This document shows, in pieces, positions 47,332-59,076 of a stretch of 64,000 bases of DNA. How positions within the stretch are numbered: position 1 is the stretch's first letter; every line of letters starts with the position of its first letter. The notes under the pieces were generated by a model. The model worked only from the letters and a program-made list of their open reading frames with translations. It searched no databases and had not been told where the DNA came from. The stretch is from Apostichopus japonicus (Eukaryota; Echinodermata; Holothuroidea; Aspidochirotida; Stichopodidae): assembly GCF_037975245.1 (NCBI RefSeq), contig NC_092582.1, forward strand, positions 12,175,577-12,239,576, written 5' to 3'. Position numbers and translations under genes: made by a program.

Positions 47332-47931
47332 TAAGCTAAACGCTATACACTCATCAAAATTTGCGTTTACACTACGAGTACACGCAAGGCGTGGAACATG
47401 GCTCTATGTGCGCAATTAATTATTAAACGAACAAAAACACAATATTAGCATTTCACCTGTACTGTATAGGGTACATGCATTCGTGACTGTGCTTGGTTCA
47501 TAGAAATTTGTTGGCAACTGCACATGGTTTGGAATTACCCATTTGTTGACATTAAGAAATGCTTTCTGTTTTTTCTTAGGACATTTATTTAATTATTGCA
47601 TTTAATTGCAAGTAGTAATTTACTACACTCAAAAACGTCTTTGCGAGTACACTACGAGTAATAGCTACTCTCTTAAAACACCCTCGAATATACAAATTAC
47701 AATGCTTTTACAGATTTTTTGGTGCAATCTGAGAAATTGCAGGCTTGAGACCCATATCTTAGGGCTAGGTATTCGCAGCATAAAACACTCGGCAAGTGCC
47801 GTTTCCGGGCATCTGGGGGTTTGAAAACCCCAAAATTGTCTTGTACGCTCCGCATCAACCCATGGTGGCGCTCCGCTTAGATAATCTTAACACATTAGCA
47901 CCCCAATAATTTTCCCGTTCCGCCGCGCCTG

Positions 47932-48852
47932 GCTAAATTACATCGACAATTACTCTGACAGCGTTGCCCATCAATCATATCTTCAATACTTTCAAAAGAC
48001 ACTGTCATTTAAAAACAAAACAGAAAACGAAAACTAAATAAGAAAATCCTTACACTTATGAAACTCAGACGTCGCCTACGTAGAACCTATATCATCTCCC
48101 GAGACCTAACTCTAAAAACCCAAATTAACCAACTTAAATAGCAATAAACAGACAAATATTGGCGGATGAACAAAACCGCGTCCCAAACAACTGCGATTTA
48201 ATAAGTAATGATAAAAACCCGAAACACTTTTGGAAAATTTTAAAAAATCATTAACCCCATTACAACCCCAAACACAGGTAAAACAGACCAAGGCCTTAGA
48301 GATAACGTAGGTAACCTCATCACAAAAACTCAAGACCAAATAAAGCTAATTGAATCGTACTTTAAAAGTATATTCAATATCTACGATGGCCCCCCATACG
48401 ATATCAGCTGTAAACACGAAATAGACCGTACAATTATCAGAAATGCAACCAGCTTTAACACCAACCCATCAGGATGTCTCAACAAAAAACATCCCTCTGC
48501 TCAATAAAATAGATATAAACAATTGGTATAGTGCCACTAAAAAATGCATCCTCCACTGGTCCTGACAACATAAATGACCAAATGCCTAAAAACTCCCCTC
48601 CGATATTCATTAACTCTCATATTTTCCCACTATTTAACGAACTCCTTAGACTGGGTTATTTCCCAACCCCATGGAAATCCGCCAAAAAGATTTTAATACC
48701 GAAACTAAGTAAAGACCGCACCAAAATTCAAAACTATCGACCAATTAGTCTCCTCCCAGCCGTATGTAAGATTTCCGAAAGAATTATAGATAACCGCACC
48801 AGATCCCACCTAGAGCAAATTAATCACCTTTCCCCGTATCAATCGGGCTAAT
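47932..48852 (+). mobile_element. Jockey-like LINE copy 2, right part
   Basis: The LINE resumes after the hAT-like island with gctaaattacatcgac and continues through the linker into the N-terminal reverse transcriptase, ending in NYRPISLLPAVCKISERII and HLSPYQSG. It stops at about 48852, where a different repeat begins. The last 106 codons are intact. The catalytic region is absent. Confidence 0.85.
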
Positions 48853-49115
48853 TCAAAGGTTCAATTCAATCGGGCAGAACAAAGGTTTGTGAATCCTTTG
48901 TTCGTTTTAAAAGTTTTTTCGGGTTTCTATTGTTCCTCTGAAGTTGCAAACTGACCAAAAAAGAGGCCGATAGAGAGCGCTCCACGCATCTTGCCAGTCA
49001 TAAGTTATTTCAACGCAGTCAAATCAAACCTTTCTTATACATAAATGTTCTCCAGTTTCACGGTGTTGTTTCCTCGGAAATTGTATGCTAAGCGATAGAA
49101 GTGTTTAATGTTTTA

Positions 49116-49674
49116 ATCGTAATTTTTTCTTCAAAAATGGAACGGAGGGTGATAAAATACTGCCTGATACTGTTGTTTTAACTGGTTGTTGTATATTAAT
49201 AGTTTTCAACCGCTCCGCGACATGAGCTATGCAGATTCAGGAAACGTTGTCTTGACCATTACTTTAGCAACAAGGCAATCAAAAGAATTAAGATCTTTTA
49301 AGGACTCAAAATGTAGAATATATATTCCAAAATGTTTCAATACCCAGAGAGAACAGTCTTCCTATGTGATATAAAGACATACAGATGCTCTATGTATGAG
49401 CACATGGACATATTCTTTGATCAATTTGAGCAAGAAAAGCAGCTCTGCCAACCCTTTAATAATTAATGAGTAACATGACATTGTTTTATTTTCACTATGA
49501 AACATTTTCACAAGTTACTGCCAAACCTAGAGTCATGTAGTATAAATCACTGAAAATAATGCCAATTTTGAGACCATTTGAAATATGAAGTTCAATAAAG
49601 GTGTACGTTTTGAGTTATCCTGTACAGCATTTGAACATCACCCTCCGTTCCATTTTGAAGAAAAAATTAGCATT
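49116..49674. mobile_element. Inverted-repeat element (MITE-like), about 560 bp
   Basis: Arms of about 33 bases mirror each other: TAATTTTTTCTTC..TGGAACGGAGGGTGAT at 49119-49152 and its complement at 49637-49674. A short plus-strand frame between them has no motif. No clear target duplication. Confidence 0.5.
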
Positions 49675-49679
49675 ATTTC

Positions 49680-50258
49680 TCAACAGTTGCAGTGACGCAG
49701 TGGTTAGCAAGGGCGTAGGAACCGAGGGGCTGGGCTGGATCTAACTGCGCCAAAGTTCAATACAGGGGAACTTGAAATGCAGCTATTGGTCAAGAAAAAT
49801 TGGTGGGGACACGGTATATTATGTCCCCACTACTGAAAAAAAAGTTGATGGGGACGCGTCCTGCTGTCCCCACCAGGATCTGCGCCCATGGTTTGAAGGC
49901 TGTTCATCCTGGAACGCCATTTTCATGCTCGCTGATATGATGTGATATCTGCTGTTTGCTTAACAAATTCGAATAATTGAAATGAGACTGAAATATATAA
50001 CTTTGATCTGTTTATTGTGCAATTCCCCACATTCTTTTCATTTCGAAAGACGCACAGTTTCAAGTTCAGTTCACTGAAGGTTTCGATTCTCTATCTGCCT
50101 TCAGTTTAGGTAAGATCTTGGGATATTCATCCCTAGATATCGCTGGATATTGCTAGAAATCCATACAGCACAGTGTTCTTGGTATTTCTTGGGATTTTTC
50201 GGGCCTGATCTTGGGAAATTGCAAAATCGGGAGTGGTTATACACTCCATTTAGGTCAG
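49680..50258. other. Repeat debris, no gene
   Basis: Contains a left end of the hAT-like MITE (CAAGGGCGTAGGAACCG at 49709) without a matching right end, and a copy of the 46910-46990 flank at 49893-49977. Confidence 0.4.
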
Positions 50259-50264
50259 TGCACG

Positions 50265-52014
50265 TATGGCAAGCCGTTTTAACATTTACCTCGCAATTCG
50301 ACTTAAGTCGAATACGTTTCACTTAAGTGGAATTCAATTTCACTTAAGCAGAATACTATTTAACTTGAGTGGAATTCTATTTCACTTAAGTGGAATACCA
50401 TTCCACTTAAGCTTAATTGTATTTTACTTAAGCTGAATTCATCAACTTGTCACTGCATCTTACTTAAGCTAAATCTATTTCACTTAAGTGGAATTGTATT
50501 TCACTTAGGAAATGCATTTCACTTAAGTGGAATTGTATTCTACTTAAGTGGAATACAATTCCACTTAAGTGGAATGTCCTGTCTATTTCACTTAAGTGGA
50601 ATACAATTACACTTAAGTGGAATACAATTCCACTTAAGTGAAATGTGATTGGATAGTCTATTTCACTTAAGTGGAATGTGATTGGCTAGTGTATTCCACT
50701 TAAGTGGAATGTGATTGGCTAGTTCATTCAACGCCAAACTTTGCCCATGCCTTTGCGCGCCATTATAAACAACTTGCCGCGATACGTGTACGTACGTGGT
50801 GTCGATATGTGCACAATGAATATCGGCTGTCCATCTGGATCCAGCTAGCACTTAACATTTGTGCAAGGTGAGTACGTACGTACCTGACCTGGTACCTGAC
50901 GAATACCATTACCAAAATAAAGCCATGGCAAATACATTACAAGTGGTTGGAGCTACAGCCGAAAACGCATTGACAAGGGCTAGAGAACGTATTCCTTTTT
51001 TTTATATTTTGGATGGAATCTTTTACTTCGTCAAAAGTTTCACTATCTAAAAAGTTACGAATTCTGCCTATGTTACTTAAACAAGATGTAAGCCGCCTCT
51101 GTTGTGCATCATACTGATTGTTCCCCTGTGCAAGTGAGAAAACAACACTTCGAATTGTGTCTGTAACAACAACAATTATTTGATCGCATTCCAGTAATGT
51201 TAGATGTGAATGATTAGCCATAGCCATAATGTACACGTGCAACGAGGATCGACTACATCATCATATGTGATGAGCAATTGAATGCGTTACGACGAACATT
51301 ACCCTAAATTGTATTTATATATAAGCCACATATCAACATTTCCACTTAAGTGGAATTGTATTTTACTTAAGCAGAATAGAATTCCACTTAAGTGAAATTG
51401 ACGCCCAAAAGATATTATTCCACTAAAGTGTAATTGTATTCCACTTAAGTAGAATACAATTCCACTTAAGTGGAAATGCATTCCACTTAAGTGGAATTGT
51501 ATTTTTAAGCAGAATAGAATTCCACATAAGTGAAATTGACGCCCAAAAGATATTATTCCACTTAAATGAAATTGTATTCCACTTAAGTGGAAATGCATTC
51601 CACTCAACTGGAATTGTATTTCACATAAGTGGAAAAGCATTTCACTTGAGTGGAATTGTATTCCACTTAAGTGAAATAGATGGACTATTTAGCTTAAGTG
51701 AAATGTTATTCCACTAAAGTGGAAATGTATTCCACTTAAGTAAATTACAATTCCACTTAAGTGGAATGTATTTCCACTAAAGTGAAATACAATTCCACTT
51801 AAGTGGGAGGCATTTCCACTTAAGTGAAATAGAAATGTCCATTTCCACTTAAGTGGAATGGAATTCTACTTTAGGGAAATTGAACTCCACCTAAGTGGAA
51901 TACATTTCCACTTAAGTGGAATAACATTTCACTTAAGTAGAATGTATTCCAATAAAGTGAAATGTATTCGACTGAAGTCTAATTGCGAAGTAAATGTTAA
52001 AACGGCTTGCCATA
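50265..52014. mobile_element. Foldback element B with CACTTAAGTG palindrome arrays
   Basis: The 1,750-bp element begins TATGGCAAGCCGTTTTAACA and ends with the complement of the same text. It is flanked by the exact 6-bp duplication TGCACG at 50259-50264 and 52015-52020. Inside each end lie long arrays of variants of TTCCACTTAAGTGGAAT, roughly twenty units per arm (about 50300-50720 and 51340-51975). Because each unit is itself a palindrome, the single strand can fold at many scales. The core of about 600 bases carries a 101-codon minus-strand frame. Confidence 0.85.
50937..51242 (-). CDS. 101-codon frame in the core of foldback element B (unknown)
   Basis: It reads from an ATG at 51242 through DQIIVVVTDTIRS, RLTSCLSNIGRIRNFL and DEVKDSIQNIKKRN to a cysteine pair near the end. 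Composition is protein-like and helical, and it fills most of the unique core. I do not recognise it. It could be a captured host exon or the remnant of an element protein; no DDE or zinc motif of a transposase is visible. Confidence 0.3.
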   Translation of the reverse strand: MHVYIMAMANHSHLTLLECDQIIVVVTDTIRSVVFSLAQGNNQYDAQQRRLTSCLSNIGRIRNFLDSETFDEVKDSIQNIKKRNTFSSPCQCVFGCSSNHL

Positions 52015-52021
52015 TGCACGA

Positions 52022-52029
<8 letters not shown>

Positions 52030-52094
<65 letters not shown>

Positions 52095-52095
52095 C
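52030..52095. repeat. TA/CA microsatellite
   Basis: A run of TA dinucleotides with short ACACAC breaks directly follows foldback element B. Confidence 0.9.
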
Positions 52096-52597
52096 CCGAT
52101 CACTAGACTCGTTATCTATCGATGAAGTGGTGTGTTGCCGGATTTTGTCAAGGTTTTAGTACTACGGGCGAAGGTTATTGTTTAAGTTTTGTAACCCATT
52201 GGGAAGCGATAAGAGGGGTGGGGCGTAGGGGTTGTGGGGGTGGGTGGTGGGGCATTTTCACGCAGATTGGAACAATCTCAAGAAGTGATAGGTGCGTCCG
52301 CCTGTCCCCCCCCCATGCACTACATGATATTCACAGGAGATGTGCTCAATTCTCTAATCACATGCGGAATTTATTTTTAGATTCATTGTATGAGTTACGG
52401 TACGAGGTTTAGGGTAACAATTAGCATTCAGGTCGGAGTATAACATTTTATCTCTGGATGGCAGTGTTGCATCGAAGGACATATGTCTAGTGCAGTTCGC
52501 ATATAGATCCTGGTCTAATACTGAAAATGCATCATGTTCCCGACGACTCGGTCGAGTTCGAGACCAGCCACAGTTGGTTTCATAGCACAATTGTACA

Positions 52598-53006
<409 letters not shown>

Positions 53007-53039
53007 TGAGAGAGGAAATATGAAAACGTCAAAATGGAG

Positions 53040-53369
53040 TTGTCGGTGGAAGGGGTAGGGTGAGGCGCACACCCCTTCCAAAATCATCGATCCGTCACTG
53101 GCTACCCTATGTGTATAATAGGGATCAGCCCTGTAATTATGTCACTGTTCTTTTTTCTCTTCCCAGTTGCTTGCCGTTTTTTCTACTACCTCCTTTTCTC
53201 CTTTTCCTCTATTTCTTCTTTTTCTTTTCCCTTCCTTCCTCCCCTTCTTTCCCCTCTTTTTCCCCTTTTTTCTTCTCTCTTTTTTTCTCTCCTCTATTTC
53301 TTACCTGGGGGGCGCACGCCCCCAACGCCCCCCCTAGATACGTGCGCCCCCCCTGGATACGCGCCTGAT
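53040..53369. mobile_element. MITE-like repeat with polypyrimidine tract, copy 2
   Basis: Its right side (taattatgtcactgttctt, a 145-base C/T tract at 53150-53303, ggggggcgcacgcccccaacg and GGATACGCGCCTG) parallels the element at 46992-47331. The left end is altered. A duplicated GGATACG/AGATACG border suggests a small tandem slip. Confidence 0.6.
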
Positions 53370-53379
53370 CAAGGTGGTC

Positions 53380-53700
53380 AGAATTTGACCCTAAGTGACC
53401 TTTGACCTCTTCATAGAACATTCAGTTCTTGTACATTTCTGAGCATGAGGATAATCGCAGCTTTGATTTTGATGTCGACAAGGATTTCAGGCTTTTGGCA
53501 GCTGATGACTCCAATTTACATTTGACCTCTTAACAGAACTGCTCAAAGTGTAATGCTCAGTGAGGGGGACCTACCACCTAATTATGACATTTTACCGATG
53601 CTACAGATATTCACTAAACTAGACTACAAGGTTTTTGTATTTTGGCCGCTGATGACCTCAATTGACATAACTTCATAATTTCCATCTGTAAATATGAGAA
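53380..53700. repeat. Dispersed 'gacctttgacctc' repeat
   Basis: Phrases such as ctaagtgacctttgacctct and gctgatgacctcaattga recur in similar form at 60290-60960 and 63250-63790, suggesting one dispersed non-coding family. Confidence 0.5.
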
Positions 53701-54046
53701 AATTTTCAACATGATACCCTTGAGAAGGACACTTTTGAAAACATGCAAGAGAGAATAAAAAACCCAGTATTTTTAGGTGCAGGGCAGAGATGGTCTTATG
53801 GTATTGCAGAAGTATTCAAGACTATGCATGAAATAAAGGTAGAGTTCCCCAGAAAAAAATTCTGCCAAACTATTCCTTAAAATTTAGGAGAGCAGTTTTT
53901 CAAGTGTTTTAAGTACAGCTTTCATAACAGTGTTCTCTATTATATCTCTTGCTATTTCAAGGAAAAAAACTGCATATCTTAGTGCTTCAATATTTACACA
54001 CATGGTGATACAAAATAAAGAAGTAGAAAAGCTTACATATATATAC

Positions 54047-54058
54047 AGTTTATACATA

Positions 54059-54104
<46 letters not shown>

Positions 54105-54120
54105 TATACATGTACATATA
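54047..54120. repeat. TA microsatellite
   Basis: About 70 bases of TA repeat with ATG/ACA breaks. Confidence 0.9.
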
Positions 54121-54184
54121 GATAGGGAGTACTCAATTCAATTAAGCCCAAAAGGGTTTCTTAGTTGACTTCCTTTCACATTTT

Positions 54185-54738
54185 TTACTTATTTGTACTT
54201 ATATTGTCTTGTTCACCTTGTAATACTATGTGATGAAACAAATAATAATAATAAATATATCTTTTAAGAAGCTGCAACATCGGTGGCTCAAAAGTTTGTG
54301 ATCCTGAAAGTTTGAGACCGGCAGGACTATCTGGTAGCTGGATCGAATCACTTTCCGATTCTTCTTCAACTTTAGTCCCATTTCTAATCCCTTCGGGGGA
54401 AACTTCCATCAGCTTGTCATTTTGGATTGATGAAGCGTTCGGCACGTCGCTACCAGAATTGGAACAAACTTTTCTGTCTTCTTCTGCCTTCAGGAGGTTA
54501 TCGTCTTGTAAGCCTTTCCTGATCTGGTATAAGTTAGACTGTACTTAACTCGGAGGTAAGATGGAGGCTTTCATGTCCATAATGAGACTAGAGTAGGGAT
54601 CTGAATCGGCTACAGGGGCTTGGGATTCCAATTTATTGTCTCTGTCTGATGTTTCGTCATCTTCCCAAGTCTCTTACAAATTTAAGTCTTCTGGAGGTCT
54701 CTCTGGGAGCTGTTCCATGTTGGACACCATAGGTGGTT
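54185..54738 (-). CDS. Acidic C-terminal exon(s) of membrane coiled-coil gene, with two TAA codons
   Basis: The minus-strand acceptor ttatcgacag ends at 54739. The frame then reads EPPMVSNMEQLPERPPEDLNL, TAA, ETWEDDETSDRDNKLE..SDPYSSLIMDMK.., TAA, then continues acidic through ESESDSIQLPDSPAGLKL to a stop at 54185. The first A-A of the exon completes a GAA codon with the final G of the exon at 58941, so phases match. The first TAA overlaps a possible donor (gtaaga), so the peptide may simply splice or end there. The same-frame acidic text on both sides suggests instead two recent nonsense changes, or readthrough. Confidence 0.5.
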
Positions 54739-55771
54739 CTGTCGATAAAAGAGTATGAAAGAAAATTACTAGATAGGAATACACAAGCCATGTAGACGTA
54801 AGAACTCTGCATAAAGTGTAGATCATGCATGTTACATTTGAAGACTCAAATGAGTCAACGATAGCCAATAATTTTAAGGGCAAAAACGGATTGCTTTGGG
54901 TGATAGGAGGGGGTGGGGGATCAACACTTTCTTGGTGGGAGGGAGTCAGAGCCACAGACAGAGATCTAAGAACAATTAATGATTTCCCTAACTTATGTAA
55001 TGTCAGAAATGTCAATTTTTTTTATTTTATTTATAACCCATCTACTAGTGAAATGTCTAGTATTGTTGTATCAACTACAGTAGTTACAGAATATTATTAT
55101 AAAATGTAAAAAAAAATGTAAAATTTTTTGATTGCAATAGATTTACAAGCTATATTACAATGGAAAGACATGAAGGAAAAATTCATAAAAAAGATGACTT
55201 TAGAAACAAAGCTTAACAAACCTCAGTTAATTTGTTGTGAACGGTTGAAAAACAGCGTTATTAGGCCAGGCTGGATTTTTTTTGCCACTTTTAATTTGTA
55301 AGGGAACGACCCATTAATTTGCCGAGGTTCATCGGTTTAGAGTGACAAGACTATTTAGTCTAATACTTTAACCATTTAGCTGAGTTCCTCAGATCCAGCA
55401 CAAAATCACAAAAAAGATATTTACCTGTCTCAAATGACATGTTTACAGTGGTAGTACAAATTTGTCAACTTTTGGATAGATGGTGTCTAATTTTCTTTCA
55501 ATGGGTGCAAGGGTGTTGTTGTTTTAATATCAAGTTTAAGGAACATGCTTTGGTTGAGTGAGTTATTAGAATGTAAAGCAATGGGTTAACATTAACATTA
55601 AAGCCTGTTCTAGAAGAGCTGATAACATCATCAAGTTAGCCTTTAAAGGAACATACCGGAGGTTTAGCATATTTTAACGGTAAATAGCTTGGAACTGGAT
55701 CAGCAATTAACCTTGTTCTGGTGGACTACGACATTATTGTGTCTAAAATTCAGCCTACATTTGTCATTTAG

Positions 55772-55977
55772 GTAGATACTGAAGGAGTGACGGATATGAA
55801 GTCATGCTGTCGAGGAAGGAAACTTTCTTTTACAATTTTATTCATTCTTATTCTCATTTCATTATCTGACAATAACACGGACGGAGAAATGTACTACATC
55901 TCAAACCTGCACATAATCAGAAAGCAAAGCCAGAATATTAAACTGGAGGGTGGAGTGGAGGCAATAAGTAAGTGTTT
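55772..55977 (+). CDS. Exon with hydrophobic leader, plus strand
   Basis: The acceptor tgtcatttag and a consensus donor gtaagt bound 206 nt. From an ATG at 55796 it encodes MKSCCRGRKL, a hydrophobic LSFTILFILILISL segment, then a polar stretch with YYISNLHIIRKQSQN. This is a signal peptide or signal anchor. The frame before the ATG is also open to the acceptor, so it may be internal. It lies on the opposite strand within an intron of the coiled-coil gene. No partner exon was found. Confidence 0.45.
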
Positions 55978-55989
55978 ACTATTTTGAAT

Positions 55990-58100
55990 ACATGTGCTGA
56001 AAGTTTCTCCATTTTGTTTATCATTATATTGATGATAACACTACAGTTTCTGTTAATGGAAAAAAAAAATGCCCAATATCTTTGCATTTGTGTAGCAAGT
56101 CAGTCAATTTCATAGCAAGATTTGCTCGGGTAAATGGAGCAACAGAGTTCGGAGTGGGTTTAGTGGTACTGGATATGTGTTTTGGTGGGGTTACAGACAA
56201 AATCTAAGAGATGGGGAATTTAGGTCCCACCCCTGGCTGCATCCAAACAGCAAAATACTAAGTAACTAGGTGTTAATTTACACATAAATAACAGGTCTTT
56301 AATTGAGATGGAGAACAACACACAATAACTGCAATGTTCCTAAATATTCCACTAAAACCCGCCCCCCCCCTCCCATCCTCCCAGACCAATTCTCTCCTAG
56401 TCTCATTACGTGTAGGGTTTCCAGAAAGATCTGACCTGACTCGGCGTTAATTTTGTTACAAACTTTTTCAAGAGTTTCCTCTAAATATATTTATATTTAT
56501 ATCTCTGGGATTATAGGGAAAGATTATCACTGCACAGAACAAAGCCTTATTTGTCAAAACAAACGTGACACAATGCGTATACAATTTAAGGGAAACCCCC
56601 CTTAAAAAAAAATATAATGCACAGTACCATATGGCAAAACTTATGGCAGGTATAATATTGTTTCCAATACACTAGTAACTGCACAGCTACTTTGATGATG
56701 GGTAAAAGAGCAATTTGCTTTGCGTGAATACTTATTCAGTTCTAGGAAAAAAGGAACGAGCTTGTTATCCTTACAATATTCACCCCAAAAAAATACTTTA
56801 CACTAAATCTGAGGACGAAGTACATAAACTTGATGTATTCTTTATGTTATGTATTGCCTTATGTATCACTTGAATGGCACAAGCTAGATTGTACCTGACT
56901 TGAAGGTAGTAGCTTTATCCCTTTGTGTCCTGTATATTTGTCTTGTTTGTGTCTTGTTTTGTGTTATGTATTGTTTTGAGCAATACATGGTATGCATTCA
57001 TTTCAGAGTTGGAGAATATTCCTCACTTGACTCCCAGGGTTTGAAAGGTACAGTTGTACAAGACTGGCTGTGTCATTTGTGGGCGTGGTGTGTTGGTTAT
57101 TATTGCTGTTGTGGTAAGACCCTGTGAGGGCACTAAGTTGTATTCAGGCTTGTTGAGATGCTTGAAGCTTAGCCTGCGAGGCCAACATTTTATATGCAAA
57201 AAAACATATATTACTTATTGTCACCACCTGAGTTAATTTGACCAGTAACCGGTTCTGTGTGGATGTATCGTGGTGCCAGTCTGTACCTGGAGAGCAAGTC
57301 AAAGCCCAGTGAAGTAAGTCACATTATTTATCCTTGTTAAGAACATGTGGGGACAGGTGAACAGTGACATTTTGTTTATTGAAGTGTCACTGTTGTTGTG
57401 GGGGTTTGTATCCCGACCTACAGTAGGCAACTTTGGCTCTAGCCTAGGGGATATGTCAATAATACTTAGTAATATGTGTTACAAGATTATGCAATCAGGG
57501 ATCACTTTAGAGAGGAGCATTGTGTCTTGGGGTATGGCATGATATTTCAGATACAGAGATTATGTTCTAGAATAATCCTGGCCATTGAAGCTGCCCTAGG
57601 GGTAGAGATAGTATGCATATAGTAAGTGTTGTATTGGAGCAGTTAGTGGGGGCATTATAGAATTGGGAGCCTTGTGATAATTTAGGACTTGGTGGTGGGT
57701 TTATGTAATTATTTATGTTGTTATGTGTTATGCGTTTTCAATATCCCAAAGGGAAATTCACATCTGCAGGAAGGTTCACTGTGGTTAGGGTTCGTCTTAC
57801 AAATACCCTCGGGATAATTCCAGAGCATGTATTTAGACAAAATACTAGTTAACGTATTTTGTACCCTGCAGTTCTCGACGATCAGCGGAGCAAGAGAGAC
57901 AAGGGGTGCTGGCCTAAAGAGAAAGTAGCCCAAAAGACGGGAGCTGGTGAAACAGTGACGCGACCTGAAGGTTACCAAACTTTTCGATTGAAATTGTCAT
58001 TTGAAGATGTGAAAAGAGATCAAGTTTCTTAATTTCTAGAATTTCCTAATGCTATAATTCAATCATTCCCTAATTTGTGATTTATATGAAGGGTGTAATT
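55990..58100. other. No firmly supported gene
   Basis: AT-rich, with a C-run at 56361. A segment at 57872-57970 is open between AG and GT on the plus strand (LDDQRSKRDKG...), but both splice sites are poor and no motif is present. Confidence 0.3.
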
Positions 58101-58107
58101 TCATGAA

Positions 58108-58325
58108 GGGGTGTTTCAGTCGGTAATTGTATCACTATATTTTTCTGTTCTATACACCCACATGTTCGAGTTCTATATGAACGGGTGTTTCAGTCGGTAA
58201 TTGTATCACTATATTTTTCTGTTCTATACACCCACATGTCCGCGTTCTATATGAACGGGTGTTTCAGTCGGTAATTGTATCAATATATTTTTCTGTTCTA
58301 TACACCCACATGTCAGAGTTCTTTA
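58108..58325. repeat. 74-bp tandem repeat, three copies
   Basis: GTGTTTCAGTCGGTAATTG recurs at 58111, 58185 and 58259. Units also share CTATACACCCACATGT and differ at few positions. Confidence 0.9.
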
Positions 58326-58940
58326 TGGAGTCAAGTACCTAGCTGTTATCCTCGCCTAAATTAACAAAGTTAGCATCATTCCCATGTTGGTCAGGGGAAC
58401 AGTGACACTTTAACCTTCGGAAAATTCCACTCTCCTCAACTCTGTTGTACTCCATCGCCTTCGGTAAGACTGAATATTACTAAGTGATATTCCATCATGG
58501 TTAGGGATACTTCTTTCCGGGGGTGGGGTGGGGATGGCGGAGACAAAAAATTTAACAACTGCACTCATTCAATACAAAAACTTGGCATCAATTCCATATA
58601 AGTTAGGTAACATTCTCGCTTGTGAACTACCATAAATAGAACATTTTCACCAAATTTAAATGTCCCTGATTTATGCTTGACATGATCCTGTTAAACGCGC
58701 TCGGGTTTATTTAGCAGCGAAGTAAATCTTTGTACGCAAGACCGACTCATTGGTTAGTTTTGAAATTCATTCCAACTTTTTTCGCACATGACCATATCTG
58801 TGACCCGCTCGCAAACAATAGTCCTACAACCCACTGTCTCCAGCATACTGCTACCAATAATTTTATACAATGCGAGCATCATATCCATCTTGTACTCAGT
58901 CAACGTACCAAACCCAAAAGGAAGAAACTTGAAAATGTAC

Positions 58941-59061
58941 CTGGCTCTTCCTCCTTCTGTATGGCTTTATGAGACTGAACGACCCTTTGACCTAACATCT
59001 TGATCTCTGCTAACAGTCTCTTCACGGAATCCTCTGATTTTACTACGCTGTCCTTCAACGT
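58941..59061 (-). CDS. Coiled-coil exon of membrane protein gene
   Basis: Acceptor ttctgcttag and donor gtacat (minus strand) bound 121 nt, 40 codons plus one base: TLKDSVVKSEDSVKRLLAEI, KMLGQRVVQSH, KAIQKEEEP. Hydrophobics recur in heptad spacing with charged residues between, a coiled coil. The entry phase (0) matches the exon at 60100-60195 and the exit phase (1) matches the exon at 54738. I do not recognise the family. Confidence 0.65.
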
Positions 59062-59076
59062 CTAAGCAGAAAGAAG

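Larger units (their letters stand above)
45365..47931. mobile_element. 2,567-bp hAT-like composite element inside a LINE
   Basis: It starts CAGTGGCGGCGGAACCGGGG and, inverted at the right, CAGGCGCGGCGGAACGGG. It is flanked by GCTAAATT at 45357-45364 and 47932-47939, an exact 8-bp duplication of LINE sequence. Joining the flanks restores the LINE text seen at 36600. Inside are further MITE-like units (45642, 46313-46696, 46992-47331) but no transposase frame. It probably began as a smaller non-autonomous hAT element and then received nested insertions. Confidence 0.85.

Noticed and set aside
51299-51640. 113-codon FHLSGI-repeat frame
   Set aside because: It is the translated palindrome array of foldback element B.
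57872-57970. Possible plus-strand exon (LDDQRSKRDKG...)
   Set aside because: Acceptor and donor are weak, no family is recognisable, and no neighbouring exon fits in phase.
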